Assembly: GCF_003051005.1 (NCBI RefSeq)
Contig: NZ_QAOW01000002.1
Span: 248,001 to 312,000, forward strand
DNA length: 64,000 nt
Direction: 5' to 3'
From: Rhodococcus sp. OK519
GTDB lineage: Bacteria; Actinomycetota; Actinomycetes; Mycobacteriales; Mycobacteriaceae
The notes beneath the pieces are model-generated. The model did no database searches. It was given only the letters and a program-made list of their open reading frames with translations, and had not been told where the DNA came from. A program made the position numbers and the translations under genes. Position 1 is the first letter of the stretch. Every line of letters begins with the position of its first letter. Below are positions 1 to 7,155 of this stretch, piece after piece.

Positions 1-95
1 TCATCGGCAGCCTGTCCAACAACTTCCAGAACGTTCTCAACGTTCTGAGCGCTCTGAGCGGCGGCTACGTGGGCAGCTTCCCGACGGAGAACTGA
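1..95 (+). CDS. C-terminal end of a small amphipathic peptide gene (start outside window)
   Basis: This frame is open from the window edge and reads ...IGSLSNNFQNVLNVLSALSG..., ending in PTEN and a TGA at 93-95. At least 30 residues are present. Composition (Ser, Asn, Leu, Val and Gly rich, no Cys) resembles the four complete mini-genes at 1449-2431, which also carry an N-terminal MGSL-like motif, so this is probably a fifth member of that family. It lies directly upstream of the mycoloyltransferase gene and is followed by a strong hairpin at 110-145. The function is unknown; a PorA/PorH-like envelope peptide is inferred from context. Confidence 0.5.
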   Translation, partial: IGSLSNNFQNVLNVLSALSGGYVGSFPTEN

Positions 96-109
96 CCGCA
101 CACACGCGA

Positions 110-145
110 CACACGGCGCCGCGCCTTCTGGTGCGGCGCCGTGTG
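110..145 (+). terminator. Rho-independent-type hairpin after the first mini-gene
   Basis: A perfect 13-bp inverted repeat (110-122 with 133-145; arm CACACGGCGCCGC) closes a small loop and starts 15 nt after the stop codon at 95. There is no T-run, as is common in actinobacterial terminators. Confidence 0.7.
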
Positions 146-250
146 GCGTCTATGCGTTTCCGGGGCAACCTCTTACACTTCAGGCTCGGCGCACGGCGGA
201 GATCGACGTACGCTCCCGACCTGAATCGCTGGCCCCGAAGGACATCGAGA

Positions 251-1297
251 ATGACGAGTCGCGGCAGTTCCCCACGCAGCAGCACACCCACGCACCCGAA
301 GCGAGCCGCGTGCGCACTCGTCTTCACGGCCGCACTGGCCGCGGTCTCGGTTGCCAGTGCGCCCATTGTTTTCGCCGCAGTGCCCGCCGGCGAACTGGTC
401 GCGCAGGGCGCGCAGGCCTCGATCGTCAACGCCACCAACGCGACCGACCGCCTCGTGCTTTTGACCGTCGATTCCCCTGCGATGGGGCGCGAAGTGCCGG
501 TGAACGTCATGATCCCGGCGGACCGTTCCGAATCCCGGGGCGTCTTCTATCTGCTCGACGGGAATTCAGGTCAGGACGCCAGTACCAACTGGCTCGATCC
601 GCGCAGAGGGAACGCGGAGGAGTTCTTCGTGGACAAGAACGTCTACGCCGTGATGCCCGTCGGGGGAACCGGCAGCCTCTACTCGGACTGGGACAGCGAC
701 CACCCCAAGTTCGGCCAGACCAAGTGGGAGACCTTCCTGACCGAGGAGTTGCCCCCGCTGATCGATGCACAGTTCGACACCAACGGACGCAACGTCATCG
801 GGGGGATCTCGTCCGGCGCCCAGGGCGCCCTGATGCTCGCGTCGAGGACGCCCGGCCTCTACACCGGCGTCGTCGGCTACAGCGGCTGCTACCTCACCGA
901 AGGGCCCGTCGGGAAGGCGCTCACGGACCTCGTGGTTCTCAACGGTATGGCCAACTCCGAGATGATGTGGGGCCCGCAGGGCAACGACAACTGGCGCGCA
1001 CACGATCTGTTCCGCAACGCATCCCAACTGGTCGGCAAGAAGATCTACTTGTCCTCCGGCAACGGACTTCCCGGCCCCCACGAATCCCTGGACCACCAGG
1101 GAATCGCACAGACCGTGGTGGTGGGCGGGCTTCTCGAGGCAGGCTCGAACCTGTGCACCGACCAACTGACACAGGCACTTCGGGACGCCGGTGCCGACGT
1201 GACGCGGAGCGCACAACCAGTGGGCGTCCATGCCTGGCCGTACTGGCGTGACGAACTGGTCCGCTCGTGGCCGACGGTCGACTCCGCTCTCCGCTAG
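251..1297 (+). CDS. Antigen-85-type mycoloyltransferase / secreted esterase
   Basis: A 348-residue exported alpha/beta hydrolase of the antigen 85 / corynebacterial Cmt (Myt) family. These enzymes transfer mycolic acids from trehalose monomycolate to trehalose, arabinogalactan or, for some members, to serines of small envelope proteins. A basic N-terminus and hydrophobic stretch (about residues 18-42, ending near VFA-AVPAG) form a signal peptide. The nucleophile elbow GISSG puts Ser187 in the catalytic position, and GVHAWPYW near the C-terminus (His327) matches the GTHSWEYW-type histidine motif. I chose ATG 251 because the signal peptide follows it; the open frame upstream to 131 runs through the preceding terminator. 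It is embedded in a cluster of mini-peptide genes, recalling corynebacterial mytC beside porA/porH. The exact acyl acceptor cannot be told from sequence. Confidence 0.85.
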   Translation: MTSRGSSPRSSTPTHPKRAACALVFTAALAAVSVASAPIVFAAVPAGELVAQGAQASIVNATNATDRLVLLTVDSPAMGREVPVNVMIPADRSESRGVFYLLDGNSGQDASTNWLDPRRGNAEEFFVDKNVYAVMPVGGTGSLYSDWDSDHPKFGQTKWETFLTEELPPLIDAQFDTNGRNVIGGISSGAQGALMLASRTPGLYTGVVGYSGCYLTEGPVGKALTDLVVLNGMANSEMMWGPQGNDNWRAHDLFRNASQLVGKKIYLSSGNGLPGPHESLDHQGIAQTVVVGGLLEAGSNLCTDQLTQALRDAGADVTRSAQPVGVHAWPYWRDELVRSWPTVDSALR

Positions 1298-1332
1298 TCG
1301 GCGACCGAACATTTGGTATCGATAGGACGAAC

Positions 1333-1342
1333 CGACCGGTCG
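1333..1342. promoter_or_regulatory. Palindrome CGACCGGTCG upstream of mini-gene cluster
   Basis: A perfect 10-bp palindrome within AACCGACCGGTCGTTGG. A very similar core (GACCGGTCGTTC) occurs at 39631 upstream of the TetR gene. It is a possible TetR-family operator, seen by pattern only. Confidence 0.25.
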
Positions 1343-1361
1343 TTGGTACAGTCAGCGGGCA

Positions 1362-1375
1362 CGCGCAATTGCGCG
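1362..1375. promoter_or_regulatory. Palindrome CGCGCAATTGCGCG upstream of mini-gene 1
   Basis: A perfect 14-bp palindrome 73 nt upstream of the first complete mini-gene. A related spaced palindrome (GCGCAA-TTGT-TTGCGC, 1923-1938) precedes the third mini-gene. The recurrence suggests a shared regulator site; the protein is unknown. Confidence 0.35.
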
Positions 1376-1393
1376 CGCAGAACTCGGCACACA

Positions 1394-1421
1394 TATTCCT
1401 GTCGGGATCTCGACAGGAATA
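1394..1421 (+). promoter_or_regulatory. 11-bp inverted repeat in the 5' region of mini-gene 1
   Basis: Arms TATTCCTGTCG (1394-1404) and CGACAGGAATA (1411-1421) are perfectly complementary with a 6-nt spacer, 27 nt before the ATG at 1449. It could be a late terminator of the mycoloyltransferase gene, an operator or an mRNA hairpin; sequence alone does not decide. Confidence 0.45.
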
Positions 1422-1448
1422 CGTGGCCGCAACCTGTCGGGAGTAGAA

Positions 1449-1562
1449 ATGGGTTCCTTAGCGAACATCTTCGATTCCGTCCAGTCGATCGAGCTGGCGG
1501 GAAGCACGGTCAAGGCCATCCTCGACTGGGTGGGTGGCATCGTCACGAGCAGTGGGGCCTGA
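1449..1562 (+). CDS. Mini-peptide 1 (37 aa), PorA/PorH-like candidate
   Basis: A 37-residue ORF starting MGSLANIFDSV and ending VTSSGA. A GGGAG ribosome-binding site lies about 7 nt before the ATG. There is no signal peptide, no Cys and a net negative charge (D9, E15, D26 against K22). Hydrophobic residues recur at 3-4 residue spacing, as expected for an amphipathic helix. The C-terminal SSGA supplies serines. Corynebacterial PorA and PorH are likewise very short, acidic, leaderless, serine-O-mycoloylated and encoded beside a mycoloyltransferase; similarity here is in type, not demonstrable homology. It is too short for standard gene callers, so it may be unannotated. Confidence 0.7.
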   Translation: MGSLANIFDSVQSIELAGSTVKAILDWVGGIVTSSGA

Positions 1563-1677
1563 TCCAGCCCGCGCTCCATCGATCAACTGTGTGTGATCCC
1601 GACGCGATCACAACCCGATTCGCATCACTCGACTGGCAGCGCCTCGCCCGAGACCTGCAACGATACGGAGGTTGGAC

Positions 1678-1794
1678 ATGACTTCGCTCGCAGACCTGAT
1701 CAAGATTCCCGTGATGAGCCTCGACGCCCTGGGCGTCGGTTTGCTCAATTCGTTCCGCAACTTGATCGATTACGCAGGCCTCGCACTCAGCTGA
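1678..1794 (+). CDS. Mini-peptide 2 (38 aa), PorA/PorH-like candidate
   Basis: A 38-residue ORF starting MTSLADLIKIPVMSLDAL and ending AGLALS, with a strong GGAGG ribosome-binding site 6 nt before the ATG. It is leaderless, Cys-free and slightly acidic (three Asp against one Lys and one Arg), with Leu/Ile/Val on an amphipathic repeat. The start MTSLADL parallels MGSLANI of mini-peptide 1. A perfect hairpin terminator follows, so mini-genes 1 and 2 are probably one transcript. Function is unknown; a cell-envelope or pore-forming peptide is inferred. Confidence 0.72.
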   Translation: MTSLADLIKIPVMSLDALGVGLLNSFRNLIDYAGLALS

Positions 1795-1830
1795 GGCCAG
1801 CGACGCAGCACCGCCTGCGTCCACCGAATC

Positions 1831-1864
1831 CCGAGGGCCCGTGCGTTCACGCACGGGCCCTCGG
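1831..1864 (+). terminator. Perfect 15-bp hairpin terminator
   Basis: Arm CCGAGGGCCCGTGCG (1831-1845) pairs exactly with 1850-1864 around a TTCA tetraloop, 36 nt after mini-gene 2. It separates mini-genes 1-2 from 3-4. Confidence 0.85.
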
Positions 1865-1922
1865 CGCATTCATCACCAGACAACTCGGCCAATTCAGACA
1901 ATCGGTCGTTTGTCCAAAAGGA

Positions 1923-1938
1923 GCGCAATTGTTTGCGC
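1923..1938. promoter_or_regulatory. Spaced palindrome GCGCAA-TTGT-TTGCGC
   Basis: Six-base perfect arms around a 4-nt spacer, 125 nt upstream of mini-gene 3. The half-site matches the palindrome at 1362-1375 before mini-gene 1. It is a possible common operator. Confidence 0.3.
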
Positions 1939-2063
1939 ATTCCGCCACAAAGAGACCAACCGATTGTTACCGTCTCAACTGTCACAAGCCGGTCCGGCTT
2001 GACGACGATCGTGCACCCGCTCACGCGGAGGCGCATTGACCGCACTGACACAAGGAGACTCAC

Positions 2064-2171
2064 ATGGGATCGCTCGAAGGCCTGTTCGCCAATTCCTCGG
2101 CCGCGCTGGATCAGCTGCTCGGCACCATCACCGGGTCGGTCGAGGGCATCCTCGGCATCTTCGGCAGCTGA
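2064..2171 (+). CDS. Mini-peptide 3 (35 aa), PorA/PorH-like candidate
   Basis: A 35-residue ORF starting MGSLEGLFANSSAALDQ and ending GIFGS, preceded by AAGGAGA 6 nt before the ATG. It has no signal peptide, no Cys, no basic residue and three acidic residues (E5, D16, E27). The pattern L4-L7-F8-L15-L18-L19-I22-V26-I29-L30-F33 fits a single amphipathic helix. Serines at 3, 11, 12, 25 and 35 are possible acylation positions. The strong negative charge argues against a classical cationic bacteriocin. Together with mini-gene 4 it forms a second pair before a terminator. Confidence 0.72.
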   Translation: MGSLEGLFANSSAALDQLLGTITGSVEGILGIFGS

Positions 2172-2281
2172 CGCCCGATCGCGTCTGCCGAGTCCTGAAC
2201 TCGGCGACCAGGCTCTCCTAGGGAGCACCCCACATCTCGCAGGCCGAAGGCACGGCCCTGCACCAATTTCGGAGGTTCAAC

Positions 2282-2431
2282 ATGGGTTCCATCGGCACCG
2301 CTATCCAGATTCCGCTCGGCAGCGCCGACACCGTCCTCGCCGGCCTGATCAACTCGGTCACCGGTGTCATCGCCGGCTTCGGCACGCTCGTCGGCGAGGC
2401 TCTCGGCAGCCTCAACGGCATCAGCGGATAG
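2282..2431 (+). CDS. Mini-peptide 4 (49 aa), PorA/PorH-like candidate
   Basis: A 49-residue ORF starting MGSIGTAIQIPLGSADTV and ending SLNGISG, with CGGAGGT upstream of the ATG. It is leaderless and Cys-free, contains no Lys or Arg and has two acidic residues (D16, E40). It is rich in Gly, Ile, Leu, Val and Thr and could form a longer, possibly membrane-inserting helix. The N-terminal MGSI/L motif is shared with mini-peptides 1 and 3. A perfect hairpin follows at 2452-2477. An envelope channel or structural peptide is inferred; nothing in the sequence proves export. Confidence 0.72.
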   Translation: MGSIGTAIQIPLGSADTVLAGLINSVTGVIAGFGTLVGEALGSLNGISG

Positions 2432-2451
2432 GCACAACAGCTTTCAACGAC

Positions 2452-2477
2452 GGCCCGCGCGGATCACCGCGCGGGCC
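2452..2477. terminator. Hairpin between mini-gene 4 and the convergent thioredoxin-domain gene
   Basis: Perfect 11-bp stem (GGCCCGCGCGG / CCGCGCGGGCC) with an ATCA loop, placed between convergent genes and so potentially bidirectional. Confidence 0.8.
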
Positions 2478-2485
2478 CTCGTTCG

Positions 2486-4513
2486 TCATCGCTCCTGGAG
2501 CAGATCCTGCAGTCCGCCGGCCTCTGTGACCGGTCTCTCACACACGAATCCCCGGCACACATAGGCCGTGGGAGCCCCGTCGATCTGTGGCCGATCCGCC
2601 AGCAACGGCGCCGAATCGACACGCCCCGCAACGACGACGGCACCACCGGGCGCGAGGCGTCGCGCCTGCCTCGACAGCTCGGACGGCGCGTCCTCCGACA
2701 CCGCGATCTGGATGGGACCGCGCACCCACGCCTCCGCGACGGCGAGCCAGTGCCCCGCCGATCTCGGTGCCCGCTGCAGAACGACGGCCGCGCGGGACAG
2801 CGAATCGGCTGCCGCCGTCGCGTATCTCGACGAGTCGGCGGCGTCGGACAGCGCTGCAGCGGTCATCAGTGCCTCGGTGACGCTCGACGCCCCGGACGGC
2901 GTCGCTCCGTCGAGCGGATCACGCGGACGGGTCACCAGAACCTCGGCATCGTCCGCGGTGTCGAACCAACTCCCCGGCTGGTCGGGATCGGCGAAGTGGT
3001 CGATCGCGGTGTCCAGCAGTGACATCGCGGAATCGAGCCAATCCGGATCGCCGGACACCTGGTGCAGAGCCAGCAGGCCCGTGGCCAGGGCCGCGTAGTC
3101 CTCGAGGATGCCCGCGGGCTCGCCCACCACCCCGCCGAGCGATGCCCGGCGCAATCGTCCGTCCACGAGGTGTATCGAGAGCACCATCCGCGCGCATTCC
3201 TCGGCGGCTTCGACCCAGTCACCGCGGCCGAGCGCACCACCCGCCTCGGCGAGGGCCGTGATCGCCAACCCGTTCCAGGCCGTGACGACCTTGTCGTCCC
3301 GTCCGGGTTGTGGCCGGCGGTCCCGCGCGGCAAGTAGGCGTGATCGGACGTCGGCCAGTCGGTCGATGTCCGTCGGATCCGCGAGCAGTTGCAGCACCGA
3401 CGTGCCGTGTTCGAAGGTGCCCGCGTCCGTCACCGCGAGCGTCTCCGCAGCCCACGCCCCGTCGGTGTCGCCGAGGACGTCGACGATCTGCTGCGGCGTC
3501 CAGGCGTAGGTGAGGCCCTCTTCGCCATCGGTGTCGGCGTCGAGCGCCGAGGCGAACGAACCCGCCGGAGTCCGCAGGTCACGCAGAAGGAAGTCGACAG
3601 TCTCCTCGACAACGCGGTGCGCGAGCGCGGAACCGGTCCGCCGCGCGAGATGGGCGTAGAACCGCAGCAGCAGGGCGTTGTCGTAGAGCATCTTCTCGAA
3701 GTGCGGCACCACCCACTCGGCGTCCACCGAGTAGCGCGAGAAGCCGCCACCGAGCTGGTCGTAGAGGCCACCGCGGGCCATCGCGTCCGCGGTGCGCTCG
3801 ATCGCCCGGAGCGTCGGTTCGGCCGACGTCCGCTCGTACGACCGCAGCAGGCCCTCGAGCAGCATCGACGGCGGGAACTTGGGGGCGCCGCCGAATCCAC
3901 CGCGGTCGCGGTCCTCGTCGCGCAGCACGCTTGCGACCGCGCCCGACAGCAATGGGACGCCGATCTGCGTCCCACCGGCAGGCAGCGCACCGCTGCTGCG
4001 GCGCAACTCCGCCACCACCGAGGCGGCGGCATCGTCGACGTCGCCGCGACGGTTGCGCCACGTGTCGGTGACGGCGTGGAGCAGCTCGGTGAACGACGGC
4101 ATCCCGCCGCGTGGCTGTTTCGGGTAATAGGTGCCGCAGTAGAACGGGGCGCCGTCGGACGTGAGGAAACACGTCATCGGCCAGCCGCCCTGGCCCGTCA
4201 TCGCCACCGTCGCGTTCATGTAGACGGCGTCGAGGTCGGGACGTTCCTCGCGGTCGACCTTGATGCACACGAAGTGCTCGTTCATCACGGCCGCCGTCGC
4301 GTCGTCCTCGAACGACTCGTGCGCCATGACGTGACACCAGTGGCAGGCCGCGTAGCCGATCGACAAGAGGATCGGCACATTGCGTTCCCGCGCCCACGAC
4401 AGCGCGTCGGGGCCCCACTGGTGCCAGTGCACCGGGTTGTCGGCGTGCTGACGCAGATAGGGACTGGTCGCATCGCCGAGCGTGTTGCGGTCGCGAGCCC
4501 CCGGCGCTGTCAC
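2486..4513 (-). CDS. Thioredoxin-domain protein, YyaL/SSP411 family
   Basis: A 675-residue cytosolic protein. The N-terminal DUF255 thioredoxin-like domain (about residues 10-170) has the redox motif CHWC at 57-60 within SIGYAACHWCHVMAHESFED, plus GQGGWPM and GTYYP. The rest resembles the alpha/alpha-barrel of N-acylglucosamine 2-epimerase-like proteins. Length and motifs match the YyaL / human SPATA20 family, whose substrate is unknown. It is the last gene of a minus-strand set that begins with mca; the orthologous mycobacterial gene (Rv1084) also lies two genes from mca. A mycothiol-linked redox role is only a guess from that neighbourhood. Confidence 0.85.
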   Translation of the reverse strand: MTAPGARDRNTLGDATSPYLRQHADNPVHWHQWGPDALSWARERNVPILLSIGYAACHWCHVMAHESFEDDATAAVMNEHFVCIKVDREERPDLDAVYMNATVAMTGQGGWPMTCFLTSDGAPFYCGTYYPKQPRGGMPSFTELLHAVTDTWRNRRGDVDDAAASVVAELRRSSGALPAGGTQIGVPLLSGAVASVLRDEDRDRGGFGGAPKFPPSMLLEGLLRSYERTSAEPTLRAIERTADAMARGGLYDQLGGGFSRYSVDAEWVVPHFEKMLYDNALLLRFYAHLARRTGSALAHRVVEETVDFLLRDLRTPAGSFASALDADTDGEEGLTYAWTPQQIVDVLGDTDGAWAAETLAVTDAGTFEHGTSVLQLLADPTDIDRLADVRSRLLAARDRRPQPGRDDKVVTAWNGLAITALAEAGGALGRGDWVEAAEECARMVLSIHLVDGRLRRASLGGVVGEPAGILEDYAALATGLLALHQVSGDPDWLDSAMSLLDTAIDHFADPDQPGSWFDTADDAEVLVTRPRDPLDGATPSGASSVTEALMTAAALSDAADSSRYATAAADSLSRAAVVLQRAPRSAGHWLAVAEAWVRGPIQIAVSEDAPSELSRQARRLAPGGAVVVAGRVDSAPLLADRPQIDGAPTAYVCRGFVCERPVTEAGGLQDLLQER

Positions 4514-4520
4514 GAGTGTC

Positions 4521-4829
4521 CTAGCTCGCAGGCTTAGCGGGCGGGTCCTGCTCTGTCTTGTGCTCCGGCTCTGTCACCTCGGTGATCGAGGCGCCTCGCT
4601 CGGTGCCCTCGTCCGCCGCCTGATCGGCCTCGGGGTGTTCTGGCTCGAACGTGTCCGGCAGCTTCCGCAGCTGCTTGTTCATCGAACGGATCAGCAGGAC
4701 GGTGCCGACCAGCAACGCCACGACGAGCACCAGTCCGAGCGGCGATGCCTTGCCGAATTCGGGTCCCTGCGGGCTACTCGGCGTACTGGTCCCCTGTGCC
4801 AGGAGCTCCCACGCCAACGTCGTCATCAC
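4521..4829 (-). CDS. Small single-pass membrane protein next to mca
   Basis: A 102-residue protein with one transmembrane segment (about residues 30-47, LGLVLVVALLVGTVLLI) followed by a basic patch and a long acidic, low-complexity tail. It is the positional equivalent of the conserved hypothetical Rv1083. Its GTG start overlaps the mca stop by one base (TAGTG) and an ATG follows immediately, so translation is probably coupled. Function is unknown. Confidence 0.75.
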   Translation of the reverse strand: MMTTLAWELLAQGTSTPSSPQGPEFGKASPLGLVLVVALLVGTVLLIRSMNKQLRKLPDTFEPEHPEADQAADEGTERGASITEVTEPEHKTEQDPPAKPAS

Positions 4830-5704
4830 TACTGCTCATCCTCCACAATGCCCGCGAAAAGGTCGTTCTCCGGGATCGCCGTGTGCACCCGGGTCTTGGC
4901 CAACTCGAACTCCTCGGTCGGCCAGATCTTCTGCTGAATGTCGAGCGGCACCGCGAAGAAGGACCCGTTGGGATCGATCTGGGTCGCGTGGGCCCGCAAC
5001 GCATCGTCGCGCTGCGGGAAATAGTCGCCGCACTCGATCTGCGTGGTCACGCGCGCCATCAGGTCGCCCTGCTCGGTCTTCCACTTCTTCAACCACTCGG
5101 CCATGGGGAAATCCTCCCCGCGACGCTCGTACTCCTCCTGGAACTGGACCAGGCGCTTACGGATGAACCCGTGCGAGTAGTAGACCTTCTGCACCTCCCA
5201 CGGCTCACCGGCGTCGGGGAACTGTTCCGGGTCTCCTGCCGCGTCGTACGCGGCCATCGACACCTCGTGGCACTTGATGTGGTCCGGGTGCGGGTAGCCA
5301 CCGTTCTCGTCGTACGTGGTCATCACGTGCGGACGGAACTCGCGGATCACCTTCACCAGCGCCTCGGTGGGTACCTCGAGGGGTTCGAGCGCGAAGCATC
5401 CCTCCGGCAGCGGGGGCTTCGGATCGCCCTCGGGAAGGCCGGAGTCGACGAACCCGAGCCACGTCTGCTGCACCCCGAGGATGCGGGCGGCCTCGGCCAT
5501 CTCCTCCTGACGCACCTCGGTCATCCGGTCGCGGATACCGGGGACATCCATCGCGGGGTTGAGAATGTCACCACGCTCGCCACCCGTCAGGGTCACCACG
5601 AGCACCTCGTTGCCCTCGGCGGCGTAACGGGCCATCGTGGCCGCGCCCTTGCTCGACTCGTCGTCGGGATGGGCATGAACGGCCATGAGTCGGAATCCGC
5701 TCAC
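4829..5704 (-). CDS. mca: Mycothiol S-conjugate amidase
   Basis: Mca hydrolyses mycothiol S-conjugates, releasing glucosaminyl-inositol and a mercapturic acid for export, so it is a detoxification enzyme of actinobacteria. The LmbE/PIG-L zinc motif AHPDDE lies at residues 11-16 and the second zinc motif HPDH at 139-142; the C-terminal WPTEEFELA block is typical of Mca rather than MshB. I chose the GTG at 5704 (291 aa), because TGAGGTGA lies about 9 nt upstream and the protein then begins [14 protein letters not shown] like the mycobacterial enzyme. The frame stays open to 5734. It diverges from the DUF4307 gene. Confidence 0.93.
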   Translation of the reverse strand: MSGFRLMAVHAHPDDESSKGAATMARYAAEGNEVLVVTLTGGERGDILNPAMDVPGIRDRMTEVRQEEMAEAARILGVQQTWLGFVDSGLPEGDPKPPLPEGCFALEPLEVPTEALVKVIREFRPHVMTTYDENGGYPHPDHIKCHEVSMAAYDAAGDPEQFPDAGEPWEVQKVYYSHGFIRKRLVQFQEEYERRGEDFPMAEWLKKWKTEQGDLMARVTTQIECGDYFPQRDDALRAHATQIDPNGSFFAVPLDIQQKIWPTEEFELAKTRVHTAIPENDLFAGIVEDEQ

Positions 5705-5910
5705 GTGTGTCTTCACCTCAGCTTCGCGTGTCACTGTCGTGGCGTGTCACCTGCAGTGTCCGACAGCCACCACTCGCGGGGCGCCGTCGTCCTTCCCCTA
5801 TAGTTCCACCTGACACATACGACCGTCTGTCGTACCCCCGCTACCCGCGGCAAACGACGACTCCGACGGCCCCGCAACAGGCCCCTGACCGACGGCGCGA
5901 GAGCAGAGTG

Positions 5911-6336
5911 ATGAGCAGTACCCCCTCCCCGGACCGCTACGGAACCGAGCGCCGGAAGTCCGGCCCGCGCCCGTGGGGCAAGTGGCTACTGACCGGTCTC
6001 GTCATTCTCGCCGGCATCGGAATCGCCTACATCGGTTACACCAAGTTCTCGGTCAAGGATGTCGAGGGCAAACAGGTGGCGTTCGACATCGTCGACGACC
6101 GGACGATGAAGATCCAGTTCACCGTCACGCGCGAGAACCCTTCCGAGCCTGCGGTCTGCATCATCCGAACCCGCTCCAAGGACGGCTCGGAGACCGGTCG
6201 CCGCGAGGTGTACGTCGCACCGTCGGATTCGCAGACCGTCGAGATCACCGCGCCCGTCTACGCTTCGCAACAGCCCGCGATGGGCGATTTGTACGGCTGC
6301 AGTTCCACCGTTCCGGACTACCTTCGCGCGGGTTGA
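5911..6336 (+). CDS. DUF4307 membrane protein
   Basis: A 141-residue protein with a short basic cytosolic N-terminus, one transmembrane helix (about residues 25-43, WLLTGLVILAGIGIAYIGY) and an extracytoplasmic beta-rich domain with two Cys (CIIRT and YGCSS). It corresponds to the conserved Rv1081c family (DUF4307), divergently transcribed from mca and upstream of greA. I chose the ATG at 5911; the open frame upstream overlaps the mca promoter. The role is unknown. Confidence 0.8.
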   Translation: MSSTPSPDRYGTERRKSGPRPWGKWLLTGLVILAGIGIAYIGYTKFSVKDVEGKQVAFDIVDDRTMKIQFTVTRENPSEPAVCIIRTRSKDGSETGRREVYVAPSDSQTVEITAPVYASQQPAMGDLYGCSSTVPDYLRAG

Positions 6337-6343
6337 TCGGGGT

Positions 6344-6369
6344 ACCGATCGGTCTTCGTTCCGATCGGT
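6344..6369 (+). terminator. Possible hairpin after the DUF4307 gene
   Basis: ACCGATCGG (6344-6352) pairs with CCGATCGGT (6361-6369) across 8 nt, just after the stop codon, and is followed by GAAAAC. It is a weak terminator or an operator-like repeat. Confidence 0.4.
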
Positions 6370-6384
6370 CGAAAACCCTCATCG

Positions 6385-6426
6385 TGCTAAAATGAGTCGA
6401 TACACGGTTCCATGGGAGCCGTGTAT
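6385..6426 (+). promoter_or_regulatory. Putative greA promoter with a 5'-end hairpin
   Basis: An extended -10 (TGCTAAAAT, 6385-6393) is followed at about the predicted start site by an imperfect 12-bp hairpin (6400-6411 with 6415-6426, one G-T pair, ATG loop). The greA mRNA would then have a leader of about 180 nt with a hairpin at its 5' end. No good -35 was seen. Confidence 0.4.
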
Positions 6427-6583
6427 TGCTGCATTGACGGCAGGACGAGTCTGCTCACGCGGTGGGCGTACCCCGGGGGATCTTCGCCACGGACTAGAGC
6501 CGGCCTGCCCGTTGATCGTTGCTGTTCGCAGCGATCTGCCGAGGGAGTCCATCCGGACTTCGAATACAAGGGAGTGATCGAGA

Positions 6584-7078
6584 ATGACCGAGACCCAGGT
6601 GACCTGGCTTACTCAGGAGTCTCACGACAGGCTCAAGAATGAGCTCGACCAGCTCATCGCCAATCGTCCGGTCATTGCCGCCGAGATCAACGAGCGTCGC
6701 GAGGAGGGTGACCTCAAGGAGAACGGCGGTTACCACGCCGCGCGCGAGGAGCAGGGCCAGCAGGAGGCGCGCATCCGCCAGCTGCAGGAACTGCTGAACA
6801 ACGCGAAGGTCGGCGAGGCGCCCACGCAGTCCGGCGTCGCCCTCCCCGGCTCCGTCGTCAAGGTCTACTACGAGGGCGACGAGTCCGACACCGAGACCTT
6901 CCTCATCGCGACCCGTGAAGAGGGCTCCCGCGACAACAAGCTCGAGGTCTACTCGCCCAACTCCCCGCTGGGCGCAGCGCTGCTCGAGGCCAAGGTCGGC
7001 GAGACCCGCGAATACACCCTGCCCAACGGCAGCCGCATGAAGGTCACCCTCCTGAGCGCGGAGCCGTACCACGCCTGA
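6584..7078 (+). CDS. greA: Transcription elongation factor GreA
   Basis: GreA rescues backtracked RNA polymerase by stimulating cleavage of the nascent transcript. The 164-residue protein has the N-terminal antiparallel coiled coil (about residues 8-80) with the tip motif [14 protein letters not shown], which supplies the catalytic acidic residues, and a C-terminal FKBP-like domain ending with the signature [17 protein letters not shown] ribosome-binding site precedes the ATG. It is monocistronic, ended by the very strong hairpin at 7099-7138. Confidence 0.95.
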   Translation: MTETQVTWLTQESHDRLKNELDQLIANRPVIAAEINERREEGDLKENGGYHAAREEQGQQEARIRQLQELLNNAKVGEAPTQSGVALPGSVVKVYYEGDESDTETFLIATREEGSRDNKLEVYSPNSPLGAALLEAKVGETREYTLPNGSRMKVTLLSAEPYHA

Positions 7079-7098
7079 TCGCGCCTCCATGACGTGAA

Positions 7099-7138
7099 GA
7101 AAACCCCGGTTCGGGCCTCCGCCCGAACCGGGGTTTTC
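7099..7138 (+). terminator. Intrinsic terminator of greA
   Basis: Perfect 18-bp stem with a CTCC loop and a TTTTC tail (arm GAAAACCCCGGTTCGGGC). It is palindromic enough to serve the convergent gene at 7156 as well. Confidence 0.95.
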
Positions 7139-7155
7139 TCATCTCTCCGCGAGAC

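Noticed and set aside
1592-1612. TGTGA...TCACA half-sites resembling a CRP/GlxR box
   Set aside because: The spacer between the half-sites is 11 bp, not the 6 bp needed.
1929-2039. TTG-started small ORF with an AAAAGGAG ribosome-binding site between mini-genes 2 and 3
   Set aside because: Its translation is Cys/His/Arg-rich and unlike the mini-peptides, and the region overlaps the palindrome and probable promoter of mini-gene 3.
1449-2431. Mini-peptides as leaderless bacteriocins or phenol-soluble-modulin-like toxins
   Set aside because: Size and amphipathicity fit, but all are neutral to acidic, there is no immunity or transport gene, and the mycoloyltransferase neighbour fits PorA/PorH-like peptides better. 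Not excluded by experiment.
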